Origin: an uncultured Nitrospina sp.
GTDB lineage: Bacteria > Nitrospinota > Nitrospinia > Nitrospinales > VA-1
Direction: 5' to 3'
Length of the DNA: 32,916 bases
Assembly: GCA_913044145.1 (NCBI GenBank)
Contig: CAJWOD010000001.1
Location: 1-32,916, forward strand
In this document: piece by piece, positions 31,943 through 32,916 of the stretch
Position numbering within the stretch: the stretch's first letter is position 1
Layout of the letters: the number at the start of each line of letters is the position of its first letter
The notes under the pieces: generated by a model
Told to the model about the DNA's origin: nothing
Database searches by the model: none
Seen by the model: only the letters and a program-made list of their open reading frames with translations
Translations under genes and position numbers: made by a program

Positions 31943-32915
31943 ATAGCACAATGCCACCACCGCGGCTATCCGCCCTTGGATAGATTGTAAAGTGTTGACC
32001 TTTTTTATTATTGTGCAGTCGAAGGAGGGTTTTTGACGTGAAATAACCCAAAGCTGCACCAAAAAATACATCAGAAGCCCAATGCGCTTCATAATTGATC
32101 CTGGAAAGTCCTGTCAAAGTCGCAATTCCATATGATATGGGTTTTATGTAAGGAGTTTTTTCATATTCATTTGCAACAACTGTAGCGATGGCAAACGCAG
32201 TGGAGGTATGTCCTGATGGAAAAGAATTGGAGTTACGGTTTGTGCTGAACCCATCAAAACTGGTTGATGAATTTCCTGTTCGCGGGCGATGGCGTCCAAA
32301 CGAATATTTGAGCACCGTTGTATATAAACCAGTAATAAGAAAACTTTCAGTTGCAATTAAAGCAGTTCGTTTGGCTTTTTCATTTTCATGAAAATGGCTT
32401 AAAAAATAAACCGTAGCCAAAGCGGGAACTGTAAAAGCACCATTTCCAAATGGTTCAAATATATCCATCAATTTCTCTGTGTAAATACTTCGATTGTTTT
32501 TAAAAGCACTATTTATTTCTTCATCCAGAGCTATAAACATGCCTGTCCCACCCGCAATCCAGCCTGCCGTTACCCAGTCCGAGCGATCCCATATTAAAGG
32601 AGAACTTGCGGTATGGGCTATGTCTGAAAATATTCCTTTAAAGTAATCACGGTCCAACTCCATTTTGTTTTGTGGATCTCTCAGCTTTTCTTGTTTGCTC
32701 GGAGATGATGGATGCGGTTGACTATCCACAGGTTTCGACTCATTAATATTTAAGGAGAAATGATCTTTTTTTTCTTCAAAACTATTCTCAAAAAACTCAG
32801 ACTCTAAAAGCTCGTCTGCATGAGACCACCCTTCCATAATCATAGAAAACAACAGGAAAAATGCCACGCCTACCAAATTACGTGAATTTTCTAGAAATTT
32901 AATAATAAATGACAT
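31929..32915 (-). CDS. Exported PAP2-family phosphatase with long N-terminal extension
   Basis: A 328-residue PAP2-superfamily protein. A signal or anchor helix (residues 12-28) is followed by a Glu/Ser/Lys/Pro-rich low-complexity stretch (about 35-90), then the phosphatase domain. All motifs are present: K203 to RHRP (208-211), SFPSGHTS (232-239) and SR at 271-272 with His278 and Asp282. Only some segments are hydrophobic enough for helices; the family includes periplasmic and outer-membrane-associated phosphatases of lipids or small phosphoesters. The C-terminal residues (FTIYPRADSRGGGIVLSKNF) look like a beta strand, which may point to outer-membrane association. The ATG is at 32915, one base from the window edge, so its promoter and possible upstream starts are not visible. 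It is unlike the compact PAP2 protein at 12084. Confidence 0.88.
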   Translation of the reverse strand: MSFIIKFLENSRNLVGVAFFLLFSMIMEGWSHADELLESEFFENSFEEKKDHFSLNINESKPVDSQPHPSSPSKQEKLRDPQNKMELDRDYFKGIFSDIAHTASSPLIWDRSDWVTAGWIAGGTGMFIALDEEINSAFKNNRSIYTEKLMDIFEPFGNGAFTVPALATVYFLSHFHENEKAKRTALIATESFLITGLYTTVLKYSFGRHRPRTGNSSTSFDGFSTNRNSNSFPSGHTSTAFAIATVVANEYEKTPYIKPISYGIATLTGLSRINYEAHWASDVFFGAALGYFTSKTLLRLHNNKKGQHFTIYPRADSRGGGIVLSKNF

Positions 32916-32916
32916 A

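Noticed and set aside
1..32916. Mobile element, prophage, CRISPR array or defence island
   Set aside because: No transposase, integrase, phage or Cas-like protein, no regular spaced repeats and no shift in base composition were seen; the genes are mostly housekeeping, respiratory or envelope.

Overview
The window reads as a chromosomal segment of a Gram-negative bacterium with a moderately AT-rich genome (G+C in the low forties by eye). Gram-negative character is shown by two LPS heptosyltransferase-type genes, an outer-membrane alginate-export-type protein, periplasmic Do proteases and c-type cytochromes. The most telling block is a four-gene operon encoding a cytochrome bd-like oxidase and three membrane-linked c-type cytochromes. 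One of these cytochromes ends in a domain like the heme-binding gamma subunits of DMSO-reductase-type enzymes. Together with a succinate dehydrogenase that uses an HdrB-like subunit instead of classical anchors, this suggests Nitrospinota or another nitrite-oxidizer-related lineage. That placement is inference; no marker gene here settles it. I found no tRNA, rRNA, CRISPR array, insertion sequence or prophage gene.

Layout. Positions 1-314 hold the 5' part of an alginate-export-type gene on the minus strand. Positions 390-2063 (plus) hold a small membrane protein, L-threonine aldolase and RNA polymerase omega; omega has its own near-consensus promoter. Positions 2260-3075 (minus) hold a 49-residue membrane peptide and a secreted SUMF1-like protein. 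A strong terminator at 3122-3155 separates these from the respiratory operon at 3176-9394 (minus). That operon has a consensus promoter at 9705-9733 with a dyad between its hexamers, and a leader of about 300 nt. Next come hisD and a TIGR04282 glycosyltransferase (9774-11771, minus). An envelope operon (about 12027-14966, plus) carries a PAP2 phosphatase, two GT9 heptosyltransferases and a Trm112-like zinc protein, followed by gcvPB. Positions 16527-21746 (minus) hold sdhA, sdhB, an HdrB-like subunit and an SLC13 transporter. A DEAD-box helicase (plus) converges on a minus-strand block with two HtrA/Do proteases and ligA. The last part holds a DUF2065 protein, a lipoprotein, an Hda-like ATPase and an OleC-like ligase (plus), and a second PAP2 protein (minus).

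How the genes may work together. Succinate dehydrogenase probably feeds quinone. The bd-like oxidase with its three cytochromes looks like a dedicated terminal electron-transfer module taking electrons from periplasmic c-heme carriers, quinol or both. The SLC13 transporter beside the sdh genes fits C4-dicarboxylate exchange. The PAP2, heptosyltransferase and protease genes serve the envelope. The most promising unusual content is the oxidase operon, including a cytochrome whose two heme domains each carry an extra CPxC pair, and its dyad-bearing promoter. Also notable are a succinate dehydrogenase iron-sulfur subunit with four cysteines at the third cluster, a PAP2 gene whose conserved N-terminus lies upstream of its first ATG, and an unannotated small membrane protein.
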